This document shows positions 22,710 through 34,577 of a DNA stretch of 64,000 nt, in pieces. A program made the position numbers and the translations under genes. The notes under the pieces are model-generated. The model was not told the origin of the DNA. It saw only the letters and a list, made by a program, of their open reading frames with translations, and searched no databases. The stretch is from Mytilus trossulus (taxonomy: Eukaryota > Mollusca > Bivalvia > Mytilida > Mytilidae), in contig NC_086380.1 of assembly GCF_036588685.1 (NCBI RefSeq), forward strand, positions 32,692,474 to 32,756,473, in the 5' to 3' direction. Every line of letters begins with the position of its first letter. The first letter of the stretch is position 1.

Positions 22710-23675
22710 ATGCACAGTATGTCTGCATGGCAAACAGTAGCTGGTTATAAATCTGCAAACAAAAAATCTACATCTAAACCTGGGAATTCATTGCTTACAG
22801 CAAAAGTGGATAAGGATAAACCACCTAAAAAACGCACCCATTCAGACGTATCTAGTGACTCCAATAATAGTGCAGACTTATCTAGTATAAAGAACTTTCA
22901 AAAAGATATCGATGACATTAAATCAAAACTTGAAGGTGTGCCTAGGAGGGAGGAACTTGACAGAGTAACAAAGGATCTGGTAAAAGCTAGTGATCTTGAG
23001 CAAGTAGTTACTGTAATTGTTAAAAATCTGATGAACGAATTTGAAATAACATTGCAACACAAGATTGATGAAAAAGCTGAAGAAATTAAACATGAAATGC
23101 AAAAGCAATTGGAAGTTTTAGTTCTAGAAAACGAAGATTTAAAGAAACAGATGTCAGCTTTACAGTATCCAAATTCAACAATTAGAAGAGACCTTAATAG
23201 AACAAGTCGACTTTCAAAACAAGCTGATATAAGCAGCAATTATAACGAGCAGTATTCAAGAAAAAATAACATTAAAATACTTAATTTTCCAAGAAAGGAA
23301 CAACAAGATTTAAGAAAGGACTTCATGGAATTTGTCAAAAATGAACTAAATGTTCAATTAGAAGAAAGAGACGTGGTTGCAATCCACCGAATACCGTCTC
23401 AAAAGGCTGGGCCCTATCCAGTTATTGTTAAACTATTCAACAGTGATGTTAAACGTAAGATTATGAGATGTAGAAAAGAATTGACTAGTAAGATTAAGTT
23501 TGTGGATAACGTTACTCAAAGAAATATGGGCCTAATTAAGAGACTAAGAGAAACGGAAGAATTTGAATCTGTCTGGTATTATAATTGTGGAATTTATGGT
23601 AGAACGTTTTCAGGACTTCAACTTAAATTTGGACTATATGACGACATTCACTACAGGCTACAACAAGGAAAATAG
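22710..23675 (+). CDS. Solitary LINE ORF1-like RNA-binding protein
   Basis: An intact 321-aa ORF. Residues 1-60 are a low-complexity Lys/Ser-rich head with PPKKRTH at 38-44, a nuclear-signal-like patch. Residues ~60-155 are charged heptad-like sequence, likely coiled coil. Residues ~184-260 (SRKNNIKILNFPRKE, then HRIPSQKAGPYPVIVKLF) have the NNI.I..FP and HR.G-type pattern of the RRM-like domain of L1-type ORF1 proteins. A basic C-terminal domain follows (residues 260-321). The start is M1 at 22710 or M4 at 22719. A good acceptor-like sequence (TTTTTATTCCCAG) lies about 15 nt upstream, and AATAAA follows at 23844. No reverse transcriptase or endonuclease frame lies within several kb downstream, so this is a lone ORF1: either a truncated element or a host gene derived from one. 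ORF1-type identity is by pattern and memory, not alignment. Confidence 0.7.
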   Translation: MHSMSAWQTVAGYKSANKKSTSKPGNSLLTAKVDKDKPPKKRTHSDVSSDSNNSADLSSIKNFQKDIDDIKSKLEGVPRREELDRVTKDLVKASDLEQVVTVIVKNLMNEFEITLQHKIDEKAEEIKHEMQKQLEVLVLENEDLKKQMSALQYPNSTIRRDLNRTSRLSKQADISSNYNEQYSRKNNIKILNFPRKEQQDLRKDFMEFVKNELNVQLEERDVVAIHRIPSQKAGPYPVIVKLFNSDVKRKIMRCRKELTSKIKFVDNVTQRNMGLIKRLRETEEFESVWYYNCGIYGRTFSGLQLKFGLYDDIHYRLQQGK

Positions 23676-23679
23676 ATGT

Positions 23680-24445
23680 TACTGAAATAGACCCCACGGA
23701 CATATTGAGAATTCAACTTCGCTGCTGATAATTGACTTATTTACCCTTCTTTAAATTAACAAAATCAAAGTTATCTCCCTTATGGTCATAGTTTTCCTAC
23801 ATTTTAAAATGTCAAGCATTACGCATATGTTGTTTTTTGTTAAAATAAATTATGTAGTATTTTTCTTTTATTTTAATACTACTTTTGTATGTAACTTCTT
23901 CTAAAGTTTGCTATGAAATGAATGTGTTAAAAGTATTGGATATCACTGTTGATTCCTGATCGAAGCTTGTCAGTATGTGTATGTAGAAAATTTGTATATT
24001 GATTCAGTTTGAACAATTGTTATGTATTTATTACTCAGTATGTATGTAATGAGAATGCATGAGGATTGGTAAAAATATGTTTACTTAATATATTACTTTG
24101 TCAAGGTCTGGGAGATGTATCATTGGGAGATGTTTTTTGGGATTTCGAAATGATAACCTATATTGTCTACAAAACACTGATTTCACAGTAGATCTAGAAA
24201 AAAATATAAGTATATTAAAATTATAAACACTCAAAATGAGTTAATCTCAAGTTCAAATATTGACATTTTCTAATCGCTTGAATCATATTATATATGTGAA
24301 CTTGCTACTTTAATGGTCATACTGTTGCAAATGATATATGTTGGATTAAAATAAAAAGAAACATAAAAACAAGCTTCTTTTTAAAAAATCTATATTAACC
24401 TTTTATATGACTGACATACTGATTGAAAGAACAAATCCGATATCA
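23680..24445. other. Noncoding 3' flank of the ORF1-like gene
   Basis: AT-rich DNA with an AATAAA at 23844-23849. No ORF2, no reverse-transcriptase motif and no terminal poly(A) or simple-repeat tail could be recognised. Confidence 0.45.
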
Positions 24446-24449
24446 AAGT

Positions 24450-24745
24450 AAGGAGATGTGGTACGATTGCCAATGAGACAAATTCCCACCGAAATTAACA
24501 TAAAGTGGATATTAGATATTAAAAGACAACCATACGAGTTTCAACAATGAAATGAAATCCATAACGTATAGTCGGCTACGTGTATAGATCCCTACAAGAA
24601 CAATATAAAATAATTTTCAATTTAGAAAACAAACGGCATAATTTATAACAAAACAATTTACGAAAAACAAAAATCACATGAACCAACGATTACCATTGGA
24701 CTACAGTCTTCTGACTTGAAACAGGCACATTAAGAGTGGAGCGGA
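24450..24745 (+). repeat. R1 interspersed repeat, near full length
   Basis: Contains GGAGATGTGGTACGATTGCC, AATGAGACAAATTCCCACC, a shortened middle, and the far end TCTTCTGACTTGAAACAGGC. Collinear with other R1 copies. Confidence 0.8.
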
Positions 24746-25390
24746 GTTAAAATGTGTGTTTTGTAATACTAGTAAGAGAAGCCATTACGAAGTAAAGTAC
24801 TTGTATATGTTCCGGACCATATGAGTATTTGGACCATACGCGTATGGGCATGGCCAAATGGTATACTCATATGGTCCGACTATCGCGTATAGTCGGAGTA
24901 TATTCTCGTTTTGTTGTTAACGGGTCATATGAGTATTCAGACCATATATGTACTTTTCGAATAAATTCAAACTTCCTTAACAGACACAGCTCTTGCTCTG
25001 AACTTAAATCAGCAAGTCATGAAGTATTTTTCTCATCTTTGTTCCACCAAATATATTAAATAAACACATTCCCAACTGATGTTTACACAATTTTCATATT
25101 CTGAAGACGCATAATGTGGCATACTTATTTGAATTTCTTAATTTAGTACCGATAAACATAAAGTGAAAAAAAATTCGTTTAGTTCTGTACAAAAACATTC
25201 AAAGTTCGATAACTGGAGTTTAATTTTACAACTCCAAAATAAGTTTGACATTTTTCTTTTACACATGCACTAATAGTAATAATTTAACTAGTAATAGGCC
25301 TATAAAAGGGATCAAGTCTTCAATACCGTTAGCATTAAGAATCTATACAAAAACAAACCAATGGTTATGGAGTAGTCGTTTCATAGATTA
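24746..25390. other. Intergenic DNA with local CATATGAGTATT repeats
   Basis: Between 24815 and 24950 the words CATATGAGTATT and GGACCATA recur several times in both orientations, making a small inverted or tandem patch. Nothing else is seen. Confidence 0.5.
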
Positions 25391-25391
25391 A

Positions 25392-25740
25392 ATCGGATAT
25401 GTTCCTTATGTCGTTACTACAATCCACTTCCTATTCACCACGAATGTGACCTACTGAATTAGACTATTTACCGGGTTTGTAATGACATGAGCAACACAAC
25501 GGGTGCCACATGTGGAGCTGGATATGCTTACTCACCCGGAGCACCCGAACTCATCCCAGATTTTGGTGGGTTTGTGTTGCTTCGACCTTTTTTCTATGTT
25601 CTGTATTTTGTACTATTATTTGACTGTTTGTCTTTTTATTTTTGAGCCATGGCGATGTCATTTTTTTTTTCGATCTATGAGTTTGACAGTCCCTCCGTTA
25701 TCTTTTACAGCCATTTTGCTTTTAACACAAACCAAACAAA
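25392..25740 (+). repeat. R3 interspersed repeat
   Basis: Runs from GATATGTTCCTTATGTCGTT through ACGGGTGCCACATG and GAGCACCCGAACTCATCCCA to GAGCCATGGCGATGTC. It matches 51100-51420 collinearly over about 300 bp. An open frame here is part of the repeat. Confidence 0.85.
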
Positions 25741-25744
25741 ACAT

Positions 25745-26070
25745 CGCTTGATATATGTAACTATGGAGAAGGTAATTATTCAGACGCTGGTTTGACCTAG
25801 GCCACAAGAGCTAAGCGTTGTTGTGTTGTAAAATTCATATGCAATGTCAAAATATAAGTAAATAGTATCGACAGGATGTATGTGTTATGATAACTGTACA
25901 GGATACATATAATATATATCTAGTTATGTTTTATTTTTTCAAAAACCAAATAATGCTAGTACAGAATACTGTTATTTAGACGGGTTTTTATTGATTTTTT
26001 GTTATTGTTCAATCAATATCTTTCGGTTAGAAGAGAATTTTCTGCTAACAACACTTGTGCTATGATTGAA
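25745..26070. other. AT-rich intergenic DNA, nothing recognised
   Basis: No gene, repeat or RNA is supported in this stretch. Confidence 0.4.
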
Positions 26071-26074
26071 TATA

Positions 26075-26350
26075 AAAAAGAAAGGTGTGACATGACTGAC
26101 AATGCGACGAGGTGGAAACTCTTCACAAGACACCAAATGACACAGAAAGTATGAACTATAACTAAAAGTTCACCGTACGGCCTTCAACATTGAGTAAAAC
26201 CCATACCGCATAGTAAGTAATACAAGGCCCTGAAATTACATGTACATAACGGTAAAACTTTCTAAACAAAAAAAAAATAACGGCCTGATCCATTTGACTG
26301 AACGAATACAAATTTGATACACAGCAACCAAAGACAACCACTGTCAGAAA
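26075..26350 (+). repeat. R1 interspersed repeat
   Basis: A diverged plus copy with AAAAAAGAAAGGTGTGACAT, CTCTTCACAAGACACCAAAT, CACCGTACGGCCTTCAACAT and AAAGACAACCACTGTCAGAA. Confidence 0.7.
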
Positions 26351-26504
26351 TACAGGGTCTTGAACATACTTAATGTCCCGAACTTAGAACAGTGGTGTAA
26401 CAGAACAATATATGAACAAACTATAAAAATCAGTTACAAGGGACTTAACTCTTCATATCGATTTGTCAGTTCGATACAGGCACACAATCATGTAACCATT
26501 AAAA

Positions 26505-26660
26505 CTTATTGGTTTTCCTGTTTGAATTGTTTGAATTTTATACTAGTCATTTGTGGGGCATTAATAGTTTGATGTTCGGTGTAAACCAATGCTCCGTGTT
26601 GAGGCCGACCTATACTTGTTTACTTTTACACATTGTGACTTGGATGGCGAGACGTCTAAT
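26505..26660 (-). repeat. R1-related repeat, minus orientation
   Basis: GAATTGTTTGAATTTTATAC, GTTCGGTGTAAACCAATGCT and ATTGTGACTTGGATGGCGAG match the variant at 38895-39085. Confidence 0.65.
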
Positions 26661-26669
26661 ACCATATCT

Positions 26670-27345
26670 TATTTCTAAAAACTTGATCTGTGTTTTGTGG
26701 CAATAAGCATTGTGTGTAAGTTTCCTAACATTCGTTTGAGGCAAACTAAAGTTAAAGAATGGAAACCTTTTTTTTTGGTATTTTTTCCATTTTCAAAGGC
26801 ACATACCTCTAGAACGATTACAGTGACGTTTCCAAAATTCAAGTTTGATCTATGTTTTGTTTTTTAAATAAGCAAAAACCTTTCACGGATTTGGCTATAC
26901 TTTTTGGACCTTTTGGATTATAGCTCTTCATCTTTTATATAAGCTTTGGATTTCAAATATTTTGGCCACGAGCATCACTGAAGAGACATGTATTGTCGAA
27001 ATGCGCATCTGGTGCAAGAAAATTGGTACCGTTAATTTTATTGTATAAGTTTCAGAAAACTTGGTTGATGCAAACTTACATTTTGAAAGTAACAGATCTA
27101 GAACGGACGCTAATTTTTTTGCAAATTTTCCATTTATAAAGGGACATTACTATATACCGTTTTAAGTGACGCCACAAAAAACGAACTTGATCTGTGTTTT
27201 GTAGTTACATGCATGTATACGCATTTTGTATAAGTTTCATAACACTTGGTTTAGGCAAATTCAAATTAAAGAACGGAAACCAATTTCGGACGTACGTACA
27301 GACGGAAAAGGGTAAAACTTAATATGGCGGCGGGGGCATATTCAA
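26670..27345. repeat. Compound interspersed repeat with internal copies
   Basis: The phrase ACTTGATCTGTGTTTTGTGG with following TAAGTTTC.TAACA.T.G.TT recurs at about 26680, 26850 and 27185, with fragments at 27045. The right end reads GGACGTACGTACAGACGG. In the middle (26905-27045) lies a relative of family R2 in minus orientation (ATTTTGGCCACGAGCATCAC, then CGAAATGCGCATCTGGTGCA). This is a nested or tandem arrangement. Confidence 0.55.
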
Positions 27346-28090
27346 AATAAAAATAATAACATCTATGTATAAATCAAATGTTTAGGTGTTTTTTTACTGC
27401 ATATACATTTGCAAAAGTGAACTTCGCATTACAAATGATAGAGTCTTGGTATACTGTTTATGATGCTGCTGCATGATGAAATAACACTGAAGTACAGCCA
27501 CTGATATTAGAGATTCAAAATCAACAGCTTAATTTGTTGCAACCACTAATGAATCATTTATATGATTGCTTGACTGATTTGTTGCCAAGTTGAGGCTTAT
27601 AACAAGTATATCCCCTCTACATATTCATATGTCTAACCCATAGTCAGAAACCTCGAAATTCGACCAAGGCCTTTGATAGAAGCCAGAAAAAGTTGGAGGA
27701 CGTTTTTTTTCTTATACAATGTTTGATTATAATTTCGAAACTTGACATCACAAAAAAATGATAAAACAAAATTGTTTTTTTATTGTCATAAAGAGCCGTA
27801 ACATATAAAAGTTTGTCTTAAAAAAAAGCAAGATCAGAATTTATAACAGTGATTAATAAAAAAAAAATATAAAAGTAATATCAAAACATCATCGACGCAA
27901 CACGTTTTTTTCGACAACCTGTTTAGAATACATTGATTATTTTACACTTTTCAAAATGTACAATCGCCAATGACCCTGTTCTTTTAAATACGAATCATTC
28001 TGTCAACGTACATCTCATTTTATCCGTCTTCACGCGGTCATTAGCAGACTAAGGTGTCTGTCCAAGGTATAAATTTGAAAATGTACTGGA

Positions 28091-31003
28091 CTATTTTGTC
28101 TCGGAGATATTTGCAGTCCGTTGTTTATAGTAAACTTTAACTTCTAGAGCAACATAAAGTACAGACGCTACAGACAATAACGTAATAACAATGATAAGTT
28201 TTGTCTTTACACATAACACAGTACTGATAGCGAAATACACAGTAAAACTGGTCGCCTTCCAGAAGTGGTAGTTGGCAAATGCCGGCTCTGTATTCTCTGG
28301 GTACAGGTATCCAATCAGTGCTAAAGAATATAAAATAAAAACAACTACAGTAGATCAATTTTAGAAAAAATGTCTGGTAAGACAAGTTAACTTATGTTGA
28401 GCTTGTTTTCTAGTATTGCTTTTTCATTTTCTATTTCCAGTATTTTGTGTTACATGTAACGTTACTTTTTATGTATTGATTTTTATGTAACTTTCATTTG
28501 TTACGAGATTGCTGTGAATTTCTGACGACCTGGTATGACGACCTACGGCCTAGTCTGGGAACTGATTAGAACAGTTTGAGATTGTATGTATGTCCCGGTC
28601 CTAAGTCCAGAACCTGTAATTGTGGTTGTCGTGTGTTTTGAATTTTGTTCATTATTTGTGACACACATAAGTCTGTTAGTTTTTTTCATTACAGCAGATT
28701 TTAGTGAGTATGTAGCTAGTGGTAATATCTTTGGTTAGGTTGCTTGTTAGCTGAACCGTGAAGTCATTGTTAGGTTAGATAAACTACCCTCCTTTAATAG
28801 TAGACTAGCCCAACAGATAACCAATCTATCTCTCTGTAGGACATTTAAAAGGAGGGTAGTATACCTTACCTAACAATGACTTCACGGTTCAGCTAACAAG
28901 CAAGCAAACCAATGATATTACCATTAGCTACATACTGACTGAAATCTGCTGTAAATGGTTTTACATTTGTTATTTTGGGGCCTTTTATAAGCGACTTTGC
29001 TCATTGCTGAAGGTTGTACGGTGTCCTATAGTTGTTTATTTCTGTGTCATTTTGGTCTCTTGTGAAGAGTTTTTTCATTGGTAGTCATACCATATCTTCT
29101 TTTATTTTATTTACAGTAAGAATAACAACTCACCATTTGATTGCGTCTGCCATATTCCTTCGGCGACACCCCATATAACTACCATTATAAACAAATAAGG
29201 CAAGTCACTTCTCCCTTGTGGATAAAACACAAACATGGCAACAAATACGGACATTTGTATAATAATTGCTACTGCAAACAAAACCTGTCTCCCGGTGTAT
29301 TTAGCTAGCCGTGACGTCACCAAAGCTGACACAGTTGTTGATCCTCCATACGCCGCCATGATAAAGCCAACCATTTTGATTCCAATTGGACAGCTAACGT
29401 AAGACTAAAAATATAAGATAATCAAAGTTTTTGTAAGCATTGAAGGGTAACAAGAATTGCTTTAATTTATCTGTGGGAAGTAAAGTCAAACATTGCATCT
29501 TATAAAGCATTGGTTGTTCAATGAAGTTAATTTAACTAAAATTCTGGACAAAGGAAGATAACTCAAATTTTTGAAGATGACTTTAACACTGGCATCATTG
29601 ATATTTTTTTGAACAGATTCATGTACTAGATCCCTACACCTTGCTCCTTTTAATTTTGACAACTGAGTATAACATTATTTTATTACATGGGTAAGTATAG
29701 TATGTTTCATTGAATTTTTTTTGTAAATGTTCATGGACAGGACGGATAGGATGTATAGAAAGATATGATCGTTCCATATATTTTGTGTATATAAAAGATA
29801 GTGATTTTATGCAACCTTTACCCCAAAGAATGTCATGTAAAAGCTACATATTAATAAAATTAAATTTATGATCATGTGTATACCATGGAATTGTATACAT
29901 AGATAGACAAGCAATTTTTCTAGAAATACCAAAGAATTGTGTGGGCTACTTAAATTTCTGCTTTTCTTGTATAGGACTTTATATGTGGGTTACAAATTTT
30001 ATGCTATGGGCTACCATTGCCAAAGTCTTAATTTCTATCCCTGCAACAACTATAAATTCATCAAGTTAATCATTCTCATCAATCATACCTTCGTAAAATC
30101 TGTCCACAGAACGGCCTGCTCCATCGCCATTAAAGCTATAAACGGTACCAATAACAACATCTTCATATCACCGAACGTAAAGAAACATGACGTCACTGAT
30201 TCTTTAATGGAAGAAGACTTTGTCCACTGACTCTTCGGTAAAGGAGATAAAAACGTTGCAGTCAAGATGAGTCCAATGACATCAAAAACAAGAAAAACGC
30301 CAAGCATAGTGTACACGACATCTGAAGATGGCTGGTCCAACAGAGTAGCATTTCCGGTGATTACAGGACAATCATTGACACCACATGTCGTAGCTATAGA
30401 GGAAGCATTAGAACTGTGGCTTGCACTTTTATATAAAACGGCAGACGACACTATATTTCCACTGATTTGTGTTAGTTCATATATTGTAAAGAAGATTCCG
30501 TTTAGTCTACTGAGCAACACGTGCGCATCTTTACCTGTGCGATCTGCAAGAGAATAAGCATTTCTAGTTATGTAAATACTTTGCGCTGTCCATAGAGGAC
30601 CGGAAACCAATCCAAGTAAAATAGATGAAGGAATCAAAGTTCCAAATGTTGGATAAAAGTTGCTTAATGTGTAGACTATATGAAGAATCCACGCAATAAC
30701 AAGTGCCAACTTCCCGCCAATAACCTTTAATACAGTTGGCGCCAATACAGCTGAAATGATAATAAATCCATATAAGCACGACAATGACGTCACTCCTAGT
30801 CCTGCTTCCTGATTCAAACTGCTCTGCAAGTTTTGTATCGCTAAATATGCTGTAAACACAAAGAAAAATGAAGCTGACAGGATGTAAGTATTGCGAATTT
30901 CATGACCATTGACGCTGTCACTCCTTTTGGCGCTAAAACACAAACATATCTCCTCGAGATTCTCGGTTTCATTCCGTCGTTGTGACATTGTACTATATGA
31001 CAC
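28091..31003 (-). CDS. UNC93A: UNC93A-like major facilitator membrane protein
   Basis: Three coding exons give 471 aa: 31003-30089 (305 codons, ends ACG AAG|GTATGA), 29404-29134 (acceptor TATTTTTAG, donor AAATG|GTGAGT) and 28320-28091 (acceptor TTCTTTAG, stop TAG). Lengths 915+271+230 keep one frame. About twelve hydrophobic segments are visible. The family hallmarks are SLNQEAGLGVTSL, SILLGLVSGPLWTAQ, LNGIFF, a CGVNDC pair in the loop after segment 5, WTDFTKSYVSCPIGI across the first junction, GVAEGIWQTQSNAL across the second, and AFANYHFW. Length fits UNC93A (about 460 aa). UNC93 proteins are 12-pass solute-carrier-like membrane proteins; nematode UNC-93 modulates a potassium channel, and the substrate of UNC93A is not established. 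Oriented head-to-head with a paralogue at 37079. A frame extending past the exon 2 donor is intronic. Confidence 0.93.
28600..29105 (-). repeat. R1 repeat in UNC93A intron 2, split by an insertion
   Basis: The pieces 28600-28690 (GAACCTGTAATTGTGGTTGT to AAGTCTGTTAGTTTTTTTCA) and 28954-29105 (AATGGTTTTACATTTG, GAAGGTTGTACGGTGTCC, CATACCATATCTTCTTTTA) together form one minus-orientation R1 copy. A palindromic element interrupts it. Confidence 0.8.
28692..28951. mobile_element. 260-bp Tc1/mariner-like MITE inserted in an R1 copy
   Basis: Terminal inverted repeats of about 105 bp start CAGCAGATTTTAGTGAGTAT on the left and end ATACTGACTGAAATCTGCTG on the right. They include AGCTGAACCGTGAAGTCATT and its exact complement. 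The element is flanked by TA on both sides (28690-28691 and 28952-28953), consistent with TA target duplication by Tc1/mariner-type transposases. No coding capacity. The superfamily is inference from TA and the CAG ends. Confidence 0.85.
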
Positions 31004-31780
31004 ATGTATGATAGTGACCTATCATTTACCTACTGCATCGTTTAGTGTGGACAATGCTAAAATTAGATTTACATAATTATTTAGAAAAACTTTACGTGTA
31101 TGATCAATATTATCTATCTTAAGTTTCAAACCATGTGACAGGTTGTTAATAACAGCTGACACAAATGTGATTTAATTAATATACAGTTAATTCTAGCTGT
31201 AAATACTTCATTAAATATAAACTTTTTAGTTATTTTTGTTCAGAATAGTGTACACACAGTGCGTAAATTATGTACTTCAAGGTTATAGATACATGCCTGA
31301 TACACATAATTCTTGTTCCAGTTACAAATGTATCATTGGGGTTATTGAGGACTCTGTCCATATGACGTTATTTTAGTAAGGTCGTCTAATAGGTCAGGCT
31401 TCTGATATGATTGTTTCATTTCAATCATTAAATTAGTAGGTGCAGTCGTACTTAACCATACACTATCTCAATTCTTCAATTAAAGTTTATTGCAATCTTT
31501 GTGACCTAATTGTGAGTCCTTTTTTAATTCTTTTAAAACTATACATATTTTTATCTGTCTTTCTGAACTTGTGATTAAAGAGGGTCATGGATAGAAGAGT
31601 GACAAAGAAAACATAATTTTGTGGATATGTTTACAATGATGATGGCCATGGACGTTGATGTTTTGGTGTTTAATTCCGTATGGGTGACGGTAAAAAGATC
31701 GAAAAGGGATGCAAAAGATAGTAAATGGACATAACAACAAGTAATATAAAAAAAAAGATAAGTCGGAAATAAACTGAAAA
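31004..31780. other. 5' flank of the minus-strand UNC93A-like gene
   Basis: AT-rich; the promoter and any 5'-UTR exon are expected here but I cannot identify them. No TATA box can be assigned with confidence. Confidence 0.35.
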
Positions 31781-31803
31781 CGCAATGGCAAAAAAAAGGC
31801 AGC

Positions 31804-32610
31804 AGTCCTTTTGCGACAATTACTGTTTTTCAGGGATATCATTTGCGCCAAATTTTGTTTTGCAAATGTATCAATTGCGCCAATATTCGGAAGTCATTTG
31901 CGCCAATTTATATATATGTTTTCTTATTTTTGGCTTAAAAAGTATCATAAATAAACTCATCATAGATACCTGGACTAAATTTAGTATATACGCCAGACGC
32001 GCGTTTCGTCTACAAAAGACTCATCAGTGACGCCCGAATCCAAAAAAGTTAAAAAGGCCAAATAAAGTACGAAGTTGAAGAGCATTGAGGACCAAAACTC
32101 CTAAAAGTTATGTTCGGAGGTATTTAACCATGAAGATGAGCATCTGGAGATAAATGACTAAAAATGCATTAGACAGTCAATGTACATAGAGAGAGTAAAA
32201 CTTTGCTGAATATTTGATAAAGATATGTCAATAGAGAAGAAAATGAGTTGTTGCATGTTAATGTCTAATTAATTTAAATGTATTAAAGCTTTTGCTGATT
32301 ATGTTTTAGACACACATGCTAATGACACAGTGCTTTAATTGTTCCAACGATGCATATGGACTTTAAAGTGAAGTTACAAGCTACTTCATACATTAAATTA
32401 GAGGGTACTCATGAGTAGCAGTAAGAAGAAGATATATTTCAGAAAAGGAAATATTTGCCGTGTTAACTGCTGGTTCCAAGTCAGAATAAAAGAGTAGGGA
32501 CGTCATTTTTCTTCTAATTGACGCAAGTGATAACCATGTAATTTTTTAAAACATGTGGCTCAAACATAGCATTGGAGAAAAAAAGTTGTGGCGCAAAAGG
32601 ACGCATTTTT
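31804..32610. mobile_element. Possible non-autonomous element with GGCGCAAA-type ends
   Basis: AGTCCTTTTGCGACAATTAC at the left end matches the reverse complement of the right-end GTTGTGGCGCAAAAGGACGC imperfectly. TTTGCGCCAA words recur just inside the left end and TTTTGGCGCAAA just outside the right. The interior holds an R2 copy and no ORF. The ends are weak, so this is tentative. Confidence 0.4.
31958..32140 (+). repeat. R2 interspersed repeat
   Basis: CGCCAGACGCGCGTTTCGTC followed by TACAAAAGACTCATCAGTGA and, further on, AAGTACGAAGTTGAAGAGCA. The same order occurs at 51580 (plus), 52790-52990 (minus) and partly at 62340 (minus). Confidence 0.85.
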
Positions 32611-32934
32611 GGCGCAAACCGATCTCAACCAGGTTTTAAAACGACAACAACCACTCACCAATCACAACAGTGTTTAAAACGAAACAATTTGAAAACTGCG
32701 TTCCCTTATTTAAATGATGTTATATTATGCGTATATTTTTAAAAATCATTTTCCATTGGAGTTTCAAGAATTCGTGCCTAAATACATTTACAAATGAAGT
32801 GCATATACACTTATACCATACTGATATCTGTCTGCTCTTTAACTTTTTTTGCTGTCTTCTTTTTCTGAAAAACATATAAAGATTTGCTGCACATTCATGT
32901 AATTAGGAAAACCTTATGGAGAGAAAAATGGTAC

Positions 32935-33210
32935 AAGGTCACCTCGAGAGACAATAACAATCAAAACCAAGAAGCTAAGTAAACAGAGACTCACAAAAAC
33001 CAAAGGAATTTTAAATTAACAGTTATAAAAACTAATTAAGAAACAACACGAACTCCACTTAAAACCGGGAGTGAAATCATGTGCTCCGGAAGGGAAGCAT
33101 TTCCTGCACCGTATACAACGGCACCCGCCGTGCTATTTCTTTGTTCAGTCCCATAATGATGGAAGGTTATTATGACTGAGGAAAGCGTTACATGTAAATG
33201 TAATTAAAGA
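32935..33210 (-). repeat. R3-related repeat, minus orientation
   Basis: AACACGAACTCCACTTAAAA, CATGTGCTCCGGAAGGGAAG and ACGGCACCCGCCGTG correspond to the reverse complement of R3 phrases at 25500-25570. A diverged copy. Confidence 0.6.
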
Positions 33211-33980
33211 AGACAATAATAAACAGTTATTTTAAATATGTAACTATGCATTAAAGTTCAAAACATATTATCCGAGGTATGAAGATCAGCTCATTTTTTT
33301 ATTGCCCGAAGCCAACGGCTTACCTGATACATACTGAGTTAGTTCTTACAAATTCTTAGAAATAAAACACATGAAAGTAACAGCTATATTAATTATAATA
33401 TGTGCTTTTGGTAACAATATTCTCTGCGAACATTCAGCAAAATTTTGATCACATTTTTTTTTATATTTCTAGCGTCCCTATTCTCAAGTAAATCATTTAA
33501 GTCTCCATAATCAACATTTAAAAAAACGCTCCATCGCGGAAGTTATTTGCAGACGATCAAAACAATTAACCTAAAAACGCTTAAATGACCGAATTTGATT
33601 GGACAACATGAATACCTTTCAACTAATCAGATTTCAAAATAAGAGGTCATAACTGGTCAGTGCACACATGCGCAATAGAACGATAATTTCTAGTGCAATA
33701 GACATTGGAACAAAAACTGGCAGAGACATAGCAAATAATATAATAGAAATATTAATAAAACAGTAAAATACTCTTTATTAGATAATATTTGCACTGCAGG
33801 AATTCATAGAAAGATAAACTAGAAAGAATATTAAATTTAATCTTTAAAAACGATCTTCTTATCTGTTTAATTTCAACAGCTACATGTATATCTGCAGAGA
33901 TTATCAAAGAGAAACTAAACGAAAGCGAATAATTTATAACCTAATCCATATATAAATTGGGAACTTCATGTATATAAATA
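33211..33980. other. Intergenic DNA between the UNC93A paralogues
   Basis: No gene or clear repeat is seen. The CATGCGCAATAG region near 33670 is unremarkable. Confidence 0.4.
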
Positions 33981-33984
33981 AGAA

Positions 33985-34215
33985 AAAAAGGAAAAAATTG
34001 CCAATGAGACAGATATACAAAAACTCCAAAGGACAAAGATGACTAACAATTACCACGAAAACTTCATCAATAAGCAAAAACCATTGTAAGGTAGGATACA
34101 CTTGGTCTCCGTAGGACAAAACGTGAATCAATTAAACAGAGAAAACCAACGGCATTATTTACATGTATGTTTATATATCTCTAACAATAAACGATAAACA
34201 ATAATAGTGGACGAC
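33985..34215 (+). repeat. R1 interspersed repeat, diverged
   Basis: AAAATTGCCAATGAGACAGA, a CACTTGGTCTCCGTAGGAC region, GAGAAAACCAACGGCATTAT and GTGGACGACAACCAACGACA follow the R1 order. Confidence 0.6.
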
Positions 34216-34577
34216 AACCAACGACAGCATGTTCTATTAGTTACAATGTGTGTATATATCATGAATATCTTAACTCCTATACAGTTTTAGGAATGGCATT
34301 AGTTAAAAGGGACCGTATATATTAAATATTAGGCTAGTGGGTGTATTATTTTGATATTAATATGTTAGTAACAGTTTCGTTTCGCCAACACAACAGATGA
34401 AGAAAAATTTAAATTGTGATGAACGACTAAATATTTCTTGCAGAAAACACAACCAAGCTAACAATGGGTTATTAGCTGCATTTTTTGTATAGACCAATGG
34501 CATTAGATTGAATATTTGATCATTTTGATTATTAAGTCCGCATGTTTAACAAGATAGTCAGTAATAAAGATAAATTC

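Noticed and set aside
22369..22758. 129-codon minus frame overlapping the ORF1-like gene start
   Set aside because: No recognised domain, AT-driven composition and overlap with a better-supported gene.
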